A DNA stretch of 64,000 bases from Setaria digitata (GCA_003640385.1 RCAB01000001.1:62001-126000); one strand, 5' to 3'; shown: positions 24,421 to 37,200, counted from the stretch's first letter. Notes: a model not told the origin generated them from the sequence alone. Program-made: numbers and translations.

Positions 24421-27400
24421 TGTGCGTGGACAACACAGACAGCACAGACATACACGCCTATCTCTGTGGGAGGAGGCACACTGCACTCGCTCGCTCAGTC
24501 CTTCTGTGTGTGTGTACAATAGCACACACACACACACGCAACTACAAATACACGAAGGAAGTGTAAAGAGGGGAGAGGGCAGGCAGCGGCAGAGGAGACA
24601 GCATTGAACACTGAGCAGCTCGCGAGGAGATACACTGCCTGGGGGGTGGAGACTGTCTTCGAAAGAGTCGATGACTCGCAGAGAGCATGCACTGCGTGGA
24701 GAATCGTACATTCTACATGCAAAATAGTGCGCTCTGGTGGGAGGGCGCATACCGCAAGATAGTCGCCAAGTAAAATAGTCATCGGGCATTGAAAGGAACA
24801 CATGGCAGACTTTGTGCAGAGGGTAGGGAGAGAACGTTTTTTAAAGGCATCGCCAGGAGCAATGGGACGATACACTGTGGTGGAGGAGGAGGGGACAGAG
24901 GGAAAAGGGAATGGGTCGATAACGGTAAAGGGTGAGGGAAGGTGGAATGCACACAACGATACGAAGATAAGGGACCGTCTCAGGGAGGGAAGGGGAGAGT
25001 ATGTCAATTACTCAGGAAGAGGGGAAGAAGACTGATCGACATCAAGGGAGAGGGGGGCGTTCATAGTTGCTGTGCTAGTGGGCAGACAAGCATAGAGTTG
25101 TTCAGAGAGTGCTCGGATAAGCGGTGCAACGGATCCGTGACAGTTGCGGTGTGTGCTGGGGAGTTTACCTTAACCGCTGCTGCATTACTTCCTCTCCCTC
25201 TCTCTCCTCCTCTCTCTTCCCCTTCCCTGTCAGAGACATTATGTGGGCGACCCACCCACGCGCTCGCGTCCGTCACTACTGAGAAATGCTTACGGGAAGA
25301 TGGAGCTACGAACGTGTGGATGGCGTTGCGGGAGAGGGCAGTACGGAAGGTGGGAGGGTGAGTCGGTGGGAGGTAGGCTGGCCAGGTTAGTGGACACTGG
25401 CCACTTTGGTAGTTGACGGTAAGGTGCGCATGAATTTGCACTTCCTTTAAACCACTGTTACAGAGCTTCCTCCTCAGTGCACTTTCATCGTGAAAGTCCA
25501 AACCAAACTCGGGAAATGCAATTCTTCACAGAGAATGAAACTTGACGAGAAGCGGAAGTGAACTTGTTCCCTCTCGTGAACTAGCGACACCCGCAGAGAT
25601 TGAGGATAACAGGTAAGAACAAGAGTTCGACGTGAACTTCGCCCACGTCAACTTCCCACGCATACATCTCCAAATGCTGTGTTTATTCACAAGCTAATTC
25701 TTGAGTCATTGTTGGGGTATTGTTAGCCGTTGTCCTGTCTTGTCCTGCTGGGAAGAATACGGTTCTCGAGCAGTGCTGATCGAATCTTTTTATGAAAAAC
25801 AGCGAAGAAACAAAGGGATTTGGAAGTCATCGTGATTTCTTCCAGAATCTGTTTAACAAAGAGGAAGAAAAACTTCTTGCAAGCTTTCTCCTTGTATATC
25901 TTTAGACAAACGGAAGTGCGATTTCTGAAACAGTTCAATTTAACTCATTCTCAAACCATATTGCTGCACCATTATTTTTTCTACAGCTATTTCACCTTTT
26001 TCTCTTTTGCTGTCATTGCGTAAATTCGTATTACGTCTGTCGCATAGCACAACTGTAAACGTTATGCAAACCCTAGTGCAACAACCAAGTCCGCTTTTTT
26101 AACTGACACTTTAGTTAATTAATAACTATCTTACTTCCTTCCGAGCAGTTTTTGTCTGTCTGAATTCGAATTTTAAAGAATAAGTTCAACGCAAGCTTGA
26201 CTTAAAAGTCACGAATATGTCGGACATGTTTTCATATCACACGAATTTCATTCAGAAATGTATCTGTGGGCCTCTGATCACCTATAAGCATTAAATCTTA
26301 AATATTATCTTGTGAAGCATGAAATAAAATACTTTTTCAAGGACAACTCGTGTTACCGTAATCATGAGTAGAAATTAGATCTATTAACTATGTTGGGTTA
26401 ATTACAGTAATAGAGAGGAACAATACCCGTAAAAGTTTGCATGAAGCAGCAGACTTGTTTGTTTCTCTGGAAAATTCAGCGATATGTGACGACGAAGGAT
26501 TGTTAAAAGATAGGTTGTTAGTGCTGGAGACAGAGAGAGATAGATTTCACGGAGGACAAAGTTCACCTGAAAGGTTACGGTAGCTAGTTCGGAAAAGAAA
26601 AGAAAGACGTGGAATGAATGGAGAGGTGTTGCTGATAGTGGCGGTGACATACATATAGGATTTGTTTGATATGTGAAGTTAAAAAAGTAAGAAGGAGGAG
26701 AAAGGGTGGAAGACAGTTCTGGTCCGGAGAGGCGGAAGGCGGAAGGGCGGAAAACGGACGGAGCAGGACCAATGGATGCACTGGACACTTCCCCTCCACA
26801 TCTCTGCTTCTGACCTGAAATGATTCTCTTCCGGGCTGCTGCTGTTGCTGCTTACTCTCTACTTCCTATACATTTACAGTAGTCGAATGAGGAAGGGAAG
26901 GAGGAGACTTCTGATATGATGAGAGCTTTTTCACGCCTTTCGCCCTTTTCGTCACCCTCTGCATCCAGACGTGATGCTCGAGATTCACCTAACGTGACCT
27001 GACATGCTGTAACTTCTGCCACTCCGCTCTCCTGCTTGACCAGAATTATTTGCTTAAAATTGTCCGGAGTTATTGCTGATCTGTTCCATCGGAGACCGCA
27101 AATGCCATTATCACGCAGTTCAACTGTATCAGCTACTGACGGTTTGGAAACAATTCTTAGTTTCTTGATCATTTAAAAATATCACCTGTCTAGAAGATGC
27201 TGAAACTTATCTGGCAATTGAGCTATCCACGAAAAAAGCAGCAAAGCTCGGTGCACGAAGATACTGCTTTTGTTTTGTATTTATAGAAGGCGAATGAAGA
27301 TTATTAGCCGATAGTAAGGTAGTCGTGGTGGGTCTTCTCAGTTGCAGCACATCAGGCATGATGTAAACTTTGTATTTTAAAATGTTATTTTGAGTTAAAT

Positions 27401-27751
27401 GACACGTTTAAGGACTCAATCTCATATATGCTTCAACAAATCAGAAGAAAATGGACAGTACAATGGAGCGACACCTAAAATGCGGCACAAAATTTGTTTG
27501 GTAATTGGAAACATCTAAAACTTTTTTTTTCCAAGGTACGAATATATTTTCCTCGGAAATTCATTTTTTTTTTTTAGGGAAACATCAGCAAACAGGAATA
27601 ATTATTTAAAATATTTTTGAAGCTTCATCAATGAATCCAATTATAAGTCTCCTGAAAAGTCTTGTTGAAATGCTGCAATTGAATTTCATCGTATCAATAT
27701 TATCAGAAATGGATTTAAAAAACTTAGCGATCTGTGTATATGAAAATTAAT

Positions 27752-30548
27752 TTATGACTTGACAAGTGTTTTAAAACCATCAACCCTTTTCGTGTGTATA
27801 ACTTTTATTAAATGTAACCGTCCTAACAGTTCTATTTTGATTGTATTAGATAACTTGAAGAGTAATTGTAGAAAGTAACCTGAAGTTAATCCAAAGAATA
27901 GATATTTGTAAAATACTGTGCAGTGTTCTTCGAAAATGGCGATGTTGTCGGGATGAAGGGTCAGAATATGAACTTCGATCAGAAGCTTAATGATAAGCAC
28001 TAACGCGATCGTAAATACATAGATGACCACAACGGAATGTTCCACCCATTGCTTTCTTCTAGTCATTCTCTGCTTTTTTTCAACAGGTGATGATACCGAC
28101 GGTTTAATTGTCTGTGAAGATGGAGGACCCTCTATTTCCGGTTGTATTGTTATCAGAAACTTGCTAGGCATCTCGAATACACCAGAAACAGCATCAAATG
28201 ATGATGTGAAAACACATGTTGTAGCTGATTTGGCAACCTGATAGTAATCTGATGTCGACTAAGTCTATGATTGTAAGAGGGATCCAATTTAAATACAATA
28301 ATTTTTGATGAATGATTCAAGTCACCTCGCAGATTCAGCAACGTTTGTATCAACAAAATCACGTTCCTAAATATCTTTGACATTTTGAACACAGCACAAA
28401 TGTGCATTCTTTTCATATATTCAAAATATTTTAATGTTAAATCACAACATCGCTAGTCTTAAAAAATTGAAACCAAAGGGCATATTCACTCATAGCAATA
28501 TTAGAAGATATAAAAATGATCTAGCTCAAAATCGGGTCATTATACAATTGTATTGCTGCGACTAAAGCCAAAATACTTTGATGCGGAGATATTTTTAAGA
28601 TATGTGGAAAGAATTTCAAATATCGGAGTTTACAAGGAACTGAATCTAATAATATATATAAAGAAGAGAATAATGCAATAAATTGTAAGAACTAAGAACT
28701 ACTAGTATTTTCTTGTGCTTCTAGTAAATGGAAATACATTTAATGCTTAATAGTACGGCTTTGAATTTCAGTTTTTTCAGTTAAAATTAAGAACTCGAAG
28801 TGTAATTAACACACAGGACAGACTAACCGGACCCAATGAACTATATCGGTATTCACACACGGAGTTGTGGCAATCATCAATAATAAACGACTGCATGCTC
28901 ATTGCAGCTACTTGTCTGATTTTACCTGTTACCTGACGAAGGTTAAATAAATTTTGAACGAAAAATCAAGAATAAGGCTATTGCATTTTCTGCTGTAATT
29001 TTTTGAGGTTTTAATGGTAGAAAATACATTTAATAACTAGTTAGGACTTTAAGCACTTCATGAATCTGAAAAGTTTCCACAAGCATATAAGAGAAAGTGC
29101 TCATAACAGAAATAATTATGCTTTTTACCGAAATTATTAAGAGTTCTATAGCTAATTATTTCATCAGAATTTCACTACACTGCCAATTTTATATTAACAT
29201 GGTTGCCAGAAGAAAAGAAGAGGAAAGATTCCATTCCTTTCATTCCTTCACAAATAATACGAAACAAAATTACAGATAGGCAAGTAAATATCCTTCTGTA
29301 CTTCAGATGATATTTCTAAGACAAGCTATTTAAATACCTTCCCAATCTGACGCATTTCTTGAGTCCGCCTTCCAGAAATGGTAAAATTTGGCAACACCGG
29401 AACCTCATATAACCAGCTTTGTATTTTATAATCAAACATGAGCACACGCGGAACAAGTCCAGGTAAACTGCCTACTACTTGACCAAAATTCGGATGCCCT
29501 TCTAGATGATATGCTTCGCTAACTGCTCTGTAAAACGGAGACATTTTCGAGTTCATGAACTCAAAACTGAAAGTTACGCAAGCAAGAATAAAAAAAGTCA
29601 GAAACATGAACAGGAATCGGAACCATTTACGAGTGATCTATTCCAACCATTGCCTACTCAAAATATCTTTTTAATCAATAAAGCTATATGAATTCAAAAT
29701 TTCAGACTCATTTTTAAAAGCAACCTGTATTCCAAAACTGTAGCGTTGTTTTGAGCTGCGCTATACAATTGTGCCCACTGCTCGGTACCCCTTTGCCAAA
29801 AGCAATAAATGCTATCCACAGTATAGTAAGCACAGGTTCGAAGAGGATAGTTAGTATAAAGTGTTGAGTATTCGGTAAGGATGCTATCAAGAATTGTACG
29901 ACGCAAACGCTTCCGATACGTTATTGTACTGATGTTTATCCTAAAATTTCTTAGGAAGTGGTAAACCAGACAAATCTGGGGGGAAATTTAATTTTCATGG
30001 TGTTTTATCAGCTTACAACTTGATTCATGACTTATGTTCCATCCATCACTGCATGGTTGTTGGAGTGAGATTACCTAACAACTCTCCATAAGTTCCTGTC
30101 ACTTCCGGTTTCCTTGTGAAAATGAATAATGAATACAAGATGTGGAGATCGATTCGCTTCAGAGGGGACTTGTACATAATGTATTGGATCGCCTGTTCCA
30201 TCTGGTTTGCAAATATCCAGTCTATCTGAGGCGATTTTAAACTCTCTCAAAGAACTTCCACTCCAACTTCGTGTTACGGTTAGTTTGCAGTCCCATGACA
30301 ATAAATAATGAATATATTCACTGAAATATATTTATTTACAGTTTGTCACCAGCCTGAATAGATCCATTACGATTCCCCACCATATATCTCCAGTAGTACC
30401 ACACATTGTGTGAGATGTTATTTCAAAATGCAATATCATCTGCTGGAAGCAAATACCCCTCAAACTTCGGTAAATTCTTCATGGAACACACTGACTCAAC
30501 GACACCTGCCAGGCAAACCACAATAACGGCCGTCCTGTTTGGCCACAT
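27752..30548 (-). CDS. Unrecognised secretory-pathway membrane glycoprotein, 438 aa
   Basis: Six exons join perfectly in phase: 30548-30457, 30387-30340, 30320-30075, 29940-29725, 29566-29338 and 28237-27752 (1317 nt, 438 residues). The N-terminus MWPNRTAVIVVCLAGVVES looks like a signal peptide. A luminal or extracellular part of about 280 residues follows, with possible N-glycosylation sites (NGS, NRS, NIS, NAT, NFT) and several Cys (WDCKLTV, LDICKPDG, RTCAYYTVDSIYCFW). Next comes a Pro/Ser linker with a basic QRMTRRKQW patch, then two predicted membrane spans: VVVIYVFTIALVLIIKLLI and YKYLFFGLTSGYFLQLLF. The basic C-terminus ends VDGFKTLVKS. I do not recognise the family. It could be an ER/Golgi or surface protein. 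The exon structure makes it a secure gene, but the function is unknown. Confidence 0.75.
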
Positions 30549-31073
30549 TCTAAAAGTGAACTACCGCACTTCCAGATTGCTTTTATATTACGAAATGAAT
30601 ATCACTGGCGCTCCGCTACTATATTAGATTCGTTTTCTAATTATTAAGCTTTAAATTTCTCCATTACTGAGGGACTGTAATAATGACTGCGTCATCGAAA
30701 TGATCATGAAATTATTTTATGATGTACAACTCTTCAAAAAAAGCATAGAATTGAACATATACAACAGCAGTGAAGAAATGAAATTTATAACGAATTCAAG
30801 ATTGCTAATCTTAGTGCTTACCATTTACATGAATCCTCCAATTATTCACTAGCAGTAAACACTGCGAGGGAATCCTCTACCTGAGCGTAACTAGGACAAT
30901 ATGTGAAGGAATTCCTACTTATAAATATGTAAACTAATTGCATAATCAAGGAGTCAAAATTTATTCTACTTCACCAATCTTCGTAAGTAACACAAACAAT
31001 CGTATACTTTAGCAAAAAATCGTTGTAGAGAGCGTCTTATTAATAACAGCGCTTGACAAAGCACAAAATTGGC
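30549..31073. other. Short spacer between two minus-strand genes
   Basis: The 525 bases hold the 3' flank of the SAP18 gene and the promoter of the membrane glycoprotein gene. I see no open frame with a domain and no notable repeat. Confidence 0.5.
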
Positions 31074-32697
31074 TCAATAAACCCGTCGTCGTAGTGGGGA
31101 TCGATCTCGCATAGGTAATCCTCCACTGCGCCGCAATACTGGTCCAACAGGGCCGATACCTGGCAATGTGATCGCCACATCGATGAAGTCACCGATTTCG
31201 AATTTGCAGTTCGCAAGCTATAAAACATATGATTAATTTTACGGACAGTACATACCGAAATTTTAGGACTACCTAGACCTTCGCAGAATCTTAAAGAACT
31301 TGACGAAACTTTAATCAAAAGAAATAAGTAATGAATCTCGGCTCAATTCAGCTTTGACCTTTTTTATAGTATCAGTTAATGAGAGAGGCATAAATTGATA
31401 CCTATCCGATGAATCCATAAATAAGTCTCTACCTAAAGAAGAATGGAAAGTGAGGAACAAGTCAGTGATTAAAAAAATTAGAGTTCTTCAAATAGCTATA
31501 CTTACTGTTTTATTGTCATCAACACCACGCTGTCCATTCATTGTGTTCCCAATGTCCCTCATCACGTATCGAGGTGTGAAACGATCTGGAGCTACTGAAA
31601 TTGAAACTGATTTTAATAATAGAGAAGCACAAATAGATTAAAGAAAATAATCTACAGGATAATTTTGGGAAAACTATAAAACTAAAATAGCAATACGATG
31701 AAATCATAATATTTGAAAACATCAAGGAGTGGCCAGCATATGACTACGAGACCAGCTTGATTATCACATATTGGATTAGATTCTTTTCCCCAAGACTACT
31801 CTGAGGAATTAGAGATAAAAAATTTAATGACCGTTACTCTTTACCAACAGCTAGTTTTCCAAAATGATATTACCGACAGCAAAATCAAAGGTAGTGCCGC
31901 GTCGTCGAGCATCTGGATTCACCTCCTTGATCAGTGACATTAGTTCTCTCAGGGTGCAGTCCAACCTGCAACTAGTTTGTAAATTAAATAACTTCAAACC
32001 ATCTTCTGTTTTACTGTTTGCTCATGCAACATTCCTTGCGAAGTTTAATAATTCACATAGGATTTACTGAATAATCACAATTTTCGAAAAGATCGTCTCA
32101 ACGAACGCAGTCAATTAGCAAACAAAATGTTAGGTCAGATATAAATGACTGCCATGCAATGACAAAACTGGTAAAATGAGAATGGAACAGTCGGATTTAG
32201 AAGTCGGAAAAAACAAAAATGAAGTACGATCATATATCGGTGATATCAGTGTGTAGCATCAATAACTGATGTTACAAGAATCATGTGGAGTTAAAAATTA
32301 GGACAAACTGAATACCACGTGTAAATTTGCAGTTCGTTGGCTGGTGTACTACCACGTCCATACTCCGACAACGGATTATGCCGTCCATTGGCACAAAATA
32401 TTCGTAACAAAAGTGGACATATCTGAAATAAAATGGAACTGAAGAAATTATACGAAGAAACAATCCTCTTCTAAATCTAACCAAACGAAGATGAAAACCA
32501 CCAATTCGTGTCCATTGTTAAACTTAATTTAAAGTAAAAAGGCTTTCTTCACAAGACCTCTAAAGGCGAGAAAGACACTACAGAAGTAGAACTTAAGAGC
32601 AGAAATGATGTCATCAATAACTGATCACTTCAAAGATAACCTTCTCACGATCCACAGTCTTTTCCTCAGGTGCTTCTACTTGAGATATAACGTTCAT
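31074..32697 (-). CDS. Histone deacetylase complex subunit SAP18
   Basis: SAP18 is a ubiquitin-fold adaptor of Sin3/HDAC repressor complexes and of the ASAP/PSAP splicing complexes at the exon junction. Five exons (32697-32641, 32422-32316, 31965-31874, 31594-31506, 31217-31074) join in phase to 489 nt, 162 residues, close to the usual 150-170. Family landmarks in order: TVDREKICPLLLRIF, then NELQIYTWLDCTLRELMSLI, then DARRRGTTFDFAV, then FTPRYVMRDIGNTMNGQRGVDD, and CKFEIGDFIDVAITLP. The tail ends in an Arg-rich SPLRRRVY. The first exon is short (19 codons). Its start codon lies 345 bases from the divergent acyl-CoA-binding protein gene, which suggests a shared promoter. Confidence 0.95.
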
Positions 32698-33041
32698 TTT
32701 TCTATTTGTTTGCTGTCCTGAAGAACAATATCTCTTTTCCACGACAGTATCTTTTAAGAAGTCTTCCAATAACACAAAGATAATGACGAGGTACTTATGA
32801 CATTACTACTACCAAATGATACCCTCAGCAAATACAATATGGTAAACTCATCGCCACAGAAATACAAACGTTACTAAAATGAGGCCCGTGACCCGTCAGA
32901 ATTGCCGCGTTATATAATATACTGCCAATATGAAAATATCTATCTCTGTTGGGTGTACGGCGGAATGGGTTGTGATAATACACCAAGAAATTTGGAGTGA
33001 CGTTGCAGTGATCTAGGCTACGTTGCGAGGAAACAGCGGAA
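32698..33041. promoter_or_regulatory. Probable bidirectional promoter, SAP18 / ACBP
   Basis: The start codons of two divergently transcribed housekeeping genes are only 344 bases apart, so their 5' UTRs and promoter elements must share this interval. No specific factor site or TATA box is claimed. Confidence 0.6.
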
Positions 33042-33473
33042 ATGAGTGCGGGGGGGATGGATTTCGGTGAGGCTGTGGCAAAGGCGAAGGAATTAAAGGT
33101 ACGTCCGACAGATGAGGAATTGCTGGAACTTTACGGGTTCTACAAGCAAGCTGTTGTGGGTGATAATACTATTGGCAAGCCTTGGATCGACGTCAGCGCT
33201 CGAGCTAAGTGGGAATCATGGGAAAAAAGAAAAGGTATCACTGAGTACCATTTCCACTACATCTTCATTGTAAAGTGACTTTTCAGGGCTTCATATGGGT
33301 TTAAGTAGTAGATCTTCGAATAAAACAGACTTTCCTGCATGAGTTATACCAGCAGTGTGCATCTCGCTGTACTATGTATTCTGCAGAGTAATTTTATAGG
33401 GTTGTCTAGTGAAGAAGCCAAAAAATTATATGTTCAAGTCGTTCAGAAGCTCATCGAGAAATATGGTATATAA
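33042..33473 (+). CDS. Acyl-CoA-binding protein (ACBP)
   Basis: ACBP is a small cytosolic four-helix protein that binds and carries long-chain acyl-CoA esters. Two exons (33042-33234 and 33400-33473) join in phase to 267 nt, 88 residues, the normal size of a single-domain ACBP. The family signature is clear: ELLELYGFYKQAVVGD with the conserved Tyr/Lys, GKPWIDVSARAKWESWEKRKG, then LSSEEAKKLYVQVVQKLIEKYG. The start is the first ATG of the open exon. C. elegans has several acbp paralogues, so I give no symbol. It is divergent from SAP18, and coq-2 follows on the same strand 0.8 kb downstream. Confidence 0.96.
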
Positions 33474-34256
33474 ATGAAGAATAAGAGATTGCTAGCAGCC
33501 AAGTTTGTTGACGCTTTTTGCTAGGAAGGGTCAACTTTGCATTTCAGTGTGTTTCATCTTCTGATGATTGCTTTTCATGTTTACGCTACTTTAACTGAAA
33601 ATGTAGCATCCCTGACACTATGCTCTGCAAAATAGTTGATTCATTTTTTTATTAACATGAATTGCTTTATAATCAACACTCGACGATTTGAATATCCTAA
33701 GTGTGATACTTTTGTTAGTGTTTTCTTGTTTATATTGCATTGTTTTCAAAAATATTGATTCAATACACCAGTATTACTGTTCTTCTAAAGACTTTAAAAA
33801 AGCACTGTTATTATGGAGAAGAAGCAATGAGGAAAATTAAATTTGTTGGTGTAGTAAGATTTTTTTAAATCTCTTCTGCATCAATCTTTATCATCCCGTT
33901 TTTTTTTGTTTTCGTTTTTGTTTTTTTTTCTTCAAATTGTGCTGTATGTTATTGGTGAGAGCTTCTGTTTAGGTTTATTTTTGTTCCAGAAAAATGTCTA
34001 GTCAATAAATTCCCAGGTGCTGCTGTTTTGTATGGAAAAATCTTTGAAACTAATTCTATTGTCTACTCACTTATACCTTCTGTGCATTATGTATATTATG
34101 GCGCTCGGGAGCTTAAAAGCTTATTACTTTTTGAAGCTGTAGTGAGCGACTAAGCATCGGATAAGTGTGCTTACTTCTATAGATTGAATCGATAGAACAT
34201 AGATTAAGGTTTAAACTTATTACAGATATAATGGAGTAAAAAAAAGGAAGTGAAAA
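33474..34256. other. Spacer between ACBP and coq-2
   Basis: Contains T-rich sequence (33890-33930) and no convincing open frame. It should hold the ACBP 3' UTR and the coq-2 promoter. Confidence 0.5.
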
Positions 34257-37200
34257 ATGAAACTTTTACCAAGTCGATGTGTCCGGCAATTGTTCACCCG
34301 GAAAGGGTCTCTGCCAATAACGGTTAAGTTCCCTTTTTTCATAAGAAGAGGAGCATTTTCGGCACCTGTGTTGGTTCAGGTTTTCCCGAAGAGTGTACAA
34401 CCGTACTTGAGGCTGATGCGTATTGATAAACCTACTGGTTCGTTTAATCTGAATTCATTTCTGACTTATGCAGTTCTCTACAGCCCTTACTACCAAATTT
34501 TTGAAACTTGTAGGTAGTTTTGTTTTCTTTCAAATCTTCATCGATTGTTCAAATTCATATCTATGAAATAGGATAGCTAAATAAATGTTTGAGTCGCAGG
34601 TTTCTGGCTGCTGTACTGGCCGTGTACATGGTCGATAGCGCTAGCCGCACCTCCAGCTTCATTGCCCGATTTGAAAATGCTTGCGTTGTTCGGTGGCGGG
34701 TCAGTTCTGATGCGCTCCGCCGGTTGCATTATTAATGATATTTTTGACAAGGATTATGATAAAATGGTTGGTGTTAGTTGCACTCGCTGCCCAGTTATGT
34801 CTTTTCCTACTTGCTTGGTTTTCTGCATCAGTTAACGCACTAACTATGCGGTGAAACCAGATAGCACCACCACCAGTAGGAGTTGTCTTTCATTTCTCTA
34901 CTCCATTCCTGGTGTTAAGGTTGAACGAACACGATCAAGACCACTTGCAAGCGGAGAACTCACTAACCGACAGGCTGTCGCTCTCCTCGCAGTACTTTTG
35001 TCTGGGTCACTTTCAATACTCCTACAGTTCAGCTGGTTCAGGTTTTTTTTCCTATAACCTACTACACGTTGCAATTTTTGGTTCGTGAAGAACGATTTCA
35101 ATTATACAAAATTATTGCATGTTGACTACCTATATGAAAAAATGAGACTTTATTCACGCTTCAAAATCTTTTTATGACAGACATATTCAGAATAATTATT
35201 AAATTTCATACCGCCTAAATATTATCATTCGATTTTAGTCATTCCTCATTATTCTATACTGTGCTTTTGTTTATGGCCGTGGCTATGATAAGCTCTAGGA
35301 ATTGAATGAACACTAATCTTGGTGACTAGGTTATCAGAAGTCGTTAAATATATCCTGTTTCAGCGTTGTCGTGGGTGCTAGCTCATTATTTTTAGTTGTT
35401 GCGTATCCGCTGGCAAAGCGTTACACATATTGGCCACAATTCGTTCTCGGTAACATTAACACTGTCTTTCAGTTTTATAAAAGTAAAACATTTGTTGCTT
35501 CCGTTTGAAGAAAGCAGAATTTCTAGAAATTATTGGATTTTGAGAGTTGCGGCTTTAGAGAACTTTTGCCTGATTGCAGTGGAACTGCTTTGCAAACTAA
35601 TGCCTTCCTCACAGTGTTGCTGCTTTTGTAACTTAAAAAGCTGACAAATACATCAGGACCTTGGACACTTATTTTTTGTTCAAGAATTTCAGGGCTTACC
35701 TCTAACTGGGGAGTGCTCATTGCGTGGTGTCACCTGTGTCCGAACACACTACTTACCGTCATCCCTTTGTACACTGCTACTGTGCTTTACACTGCTACAT
35801 ATGACACTATATATAGTCAGCAGGTACCGTACCTTACATTATCACGTTATACTGCAGGAAAAACACCACATAACTGACGGCATATTTGATACTCTAAAAT
35901 CCGAAAAACTTGTAAGTAATCGGGGAAGATCTCAGATAAATTTAAGACTTGGGGTTTTCAGGATAGTCCAAAATTACTTTTAGTATCAAAGGCTGTCGTG
36001 CTCTTTCCGTTATTTGTTTGTGAAATGTCTCTTTCTTGTCTTTTCTTTTTCCTTTTTTTTATTAGTTATAAGATACTTACATTATTTAACCGACCTTATA
36101 TTTTCCTACAGTGGTTCTATGGGTTGCTAGTTCGATTCGTAAAATTCACTTATGAGGAAAATAAACAGGCGGGAGAGATGGGATATGGATCCAGGTTTCT
36201 TAATCTCGAAATATATTATCGGTATAGTAAGAATACTAACAGTCTTTATTTTTTCCTCATAGAGTTCTTTTACCAGGGATACATTACCCTACGAAATGAA
36301 ATTAGTTGATTTCTTTCAAGTTACTGATTTAATTATATTTTGCACAGTTGTGTTATGAATTGTTGCTCAAGGCGTTCGTTTTGTCTGTTAGCCTCTCTGC
36401 ACATTCAAAAGATATTATATTCACCGGAAGTGCTGTTGATTCTTTCTAGTACCTAGAAGAAATTGACAATTTCAATCAAGACTTCAAAAATAGTCGTAAT
36501 TAGGTAAATATGGAAAAATCGCATGACGCTACCACCAACCTGTTTTGGTCTTGTCACCAAAAATGATATTTAGATAGTTTTGAAGGATTTAAAGAGGTAA
36601 GATTTTCTGGAAATGTCGGGAGTTATCTATTCCTTTCAGGACAGTTTCTGACGAAAAACAAAAGTCCTGAAATAGGAATACTACCATTCCTATTTCCAGA
36701 TTTAGTTTAGACCTTTATATGGGGATATATATGGATCTGAAAATGGAATGAAGGCGTTGTATGTTCAGGGTTTAATTTGGTTTTCTGTATTTTAAATCAG
36801 CATTCATTTCTATATGGAATGGCAAAGCAATAGAAGTTAAATAGGGTTTGGAGGAGTAAACATCCAGGGACTTACACCACTTCTACGACTATTTCTACTA
36901 ATTCCACAGGATTGGCATTCAACTGGGGCGTACTGCTGGGATGGGCCGTTATACGCGACGAATTGTGCACGTCAGTGGTATTTTTACTCTATATGGCTTC
37001 GCTGAATTGGACTCTGATTTACGACACAATATACGCTCATCAGGTGGAATAGGCTTGGACTGCAGTGCACATATGTTCACAAACAAAGGCACTGTAGATT
37101 ACTTGACAGTGGAGAGCTATACCATAGTAGTTGACTCTTAATGCCCAGGCGTAACGGGGTTTTTTTTTTTTTTTAATATAAGAGCATGCTGTTTTTTTTA

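Larger units (their letters stand above)
23344..27751. other. Long gene-poor stretch with a GC-richer microsatellite island
   Basis: These 4.4 kb lie between the start of gene A and the 3' end of the membrane glycoprotein gene. From about 23.9 to 25.6 kb the base composition becomes visibly GC-richer and purine/pyrimidine biased. It holds TG (23905-23935), TCTG (24264-24300), ATGG/ACGG (24386-24420) and CA (24521-24538) repeats, and overlapping open frames in several registers (for example 24495-25007 minus, 24942-25361 plus). None shows a domain. A 106-codon minus frame at 26852-27172 could be an exon but is unsupported. The region may hold the promoter or 5' UTR exons of gene A. Confidence 0.5.

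Noticed and set aside
24261..25501. Overlapping open frames of 70-170 codons on both strands in the GC-richer island
   Set aside because: They arise from low stop-codon density in GC-richer, repetitive DNA. They overlap each other in several frames and show only low-complexity sequence (Ser/Cys/His runs from microsatellites).
28250..28416. ATG at 28416 (minus) with a hydrophobic N-terminus, considered as a separate gene start
   Set aside because: Its donor phases do not fit the exon at 28237, while the exon ending at 29338 joins 28237 exactly in phase 0, so 28237-27752 belongs to the larger glycoprotein gene.
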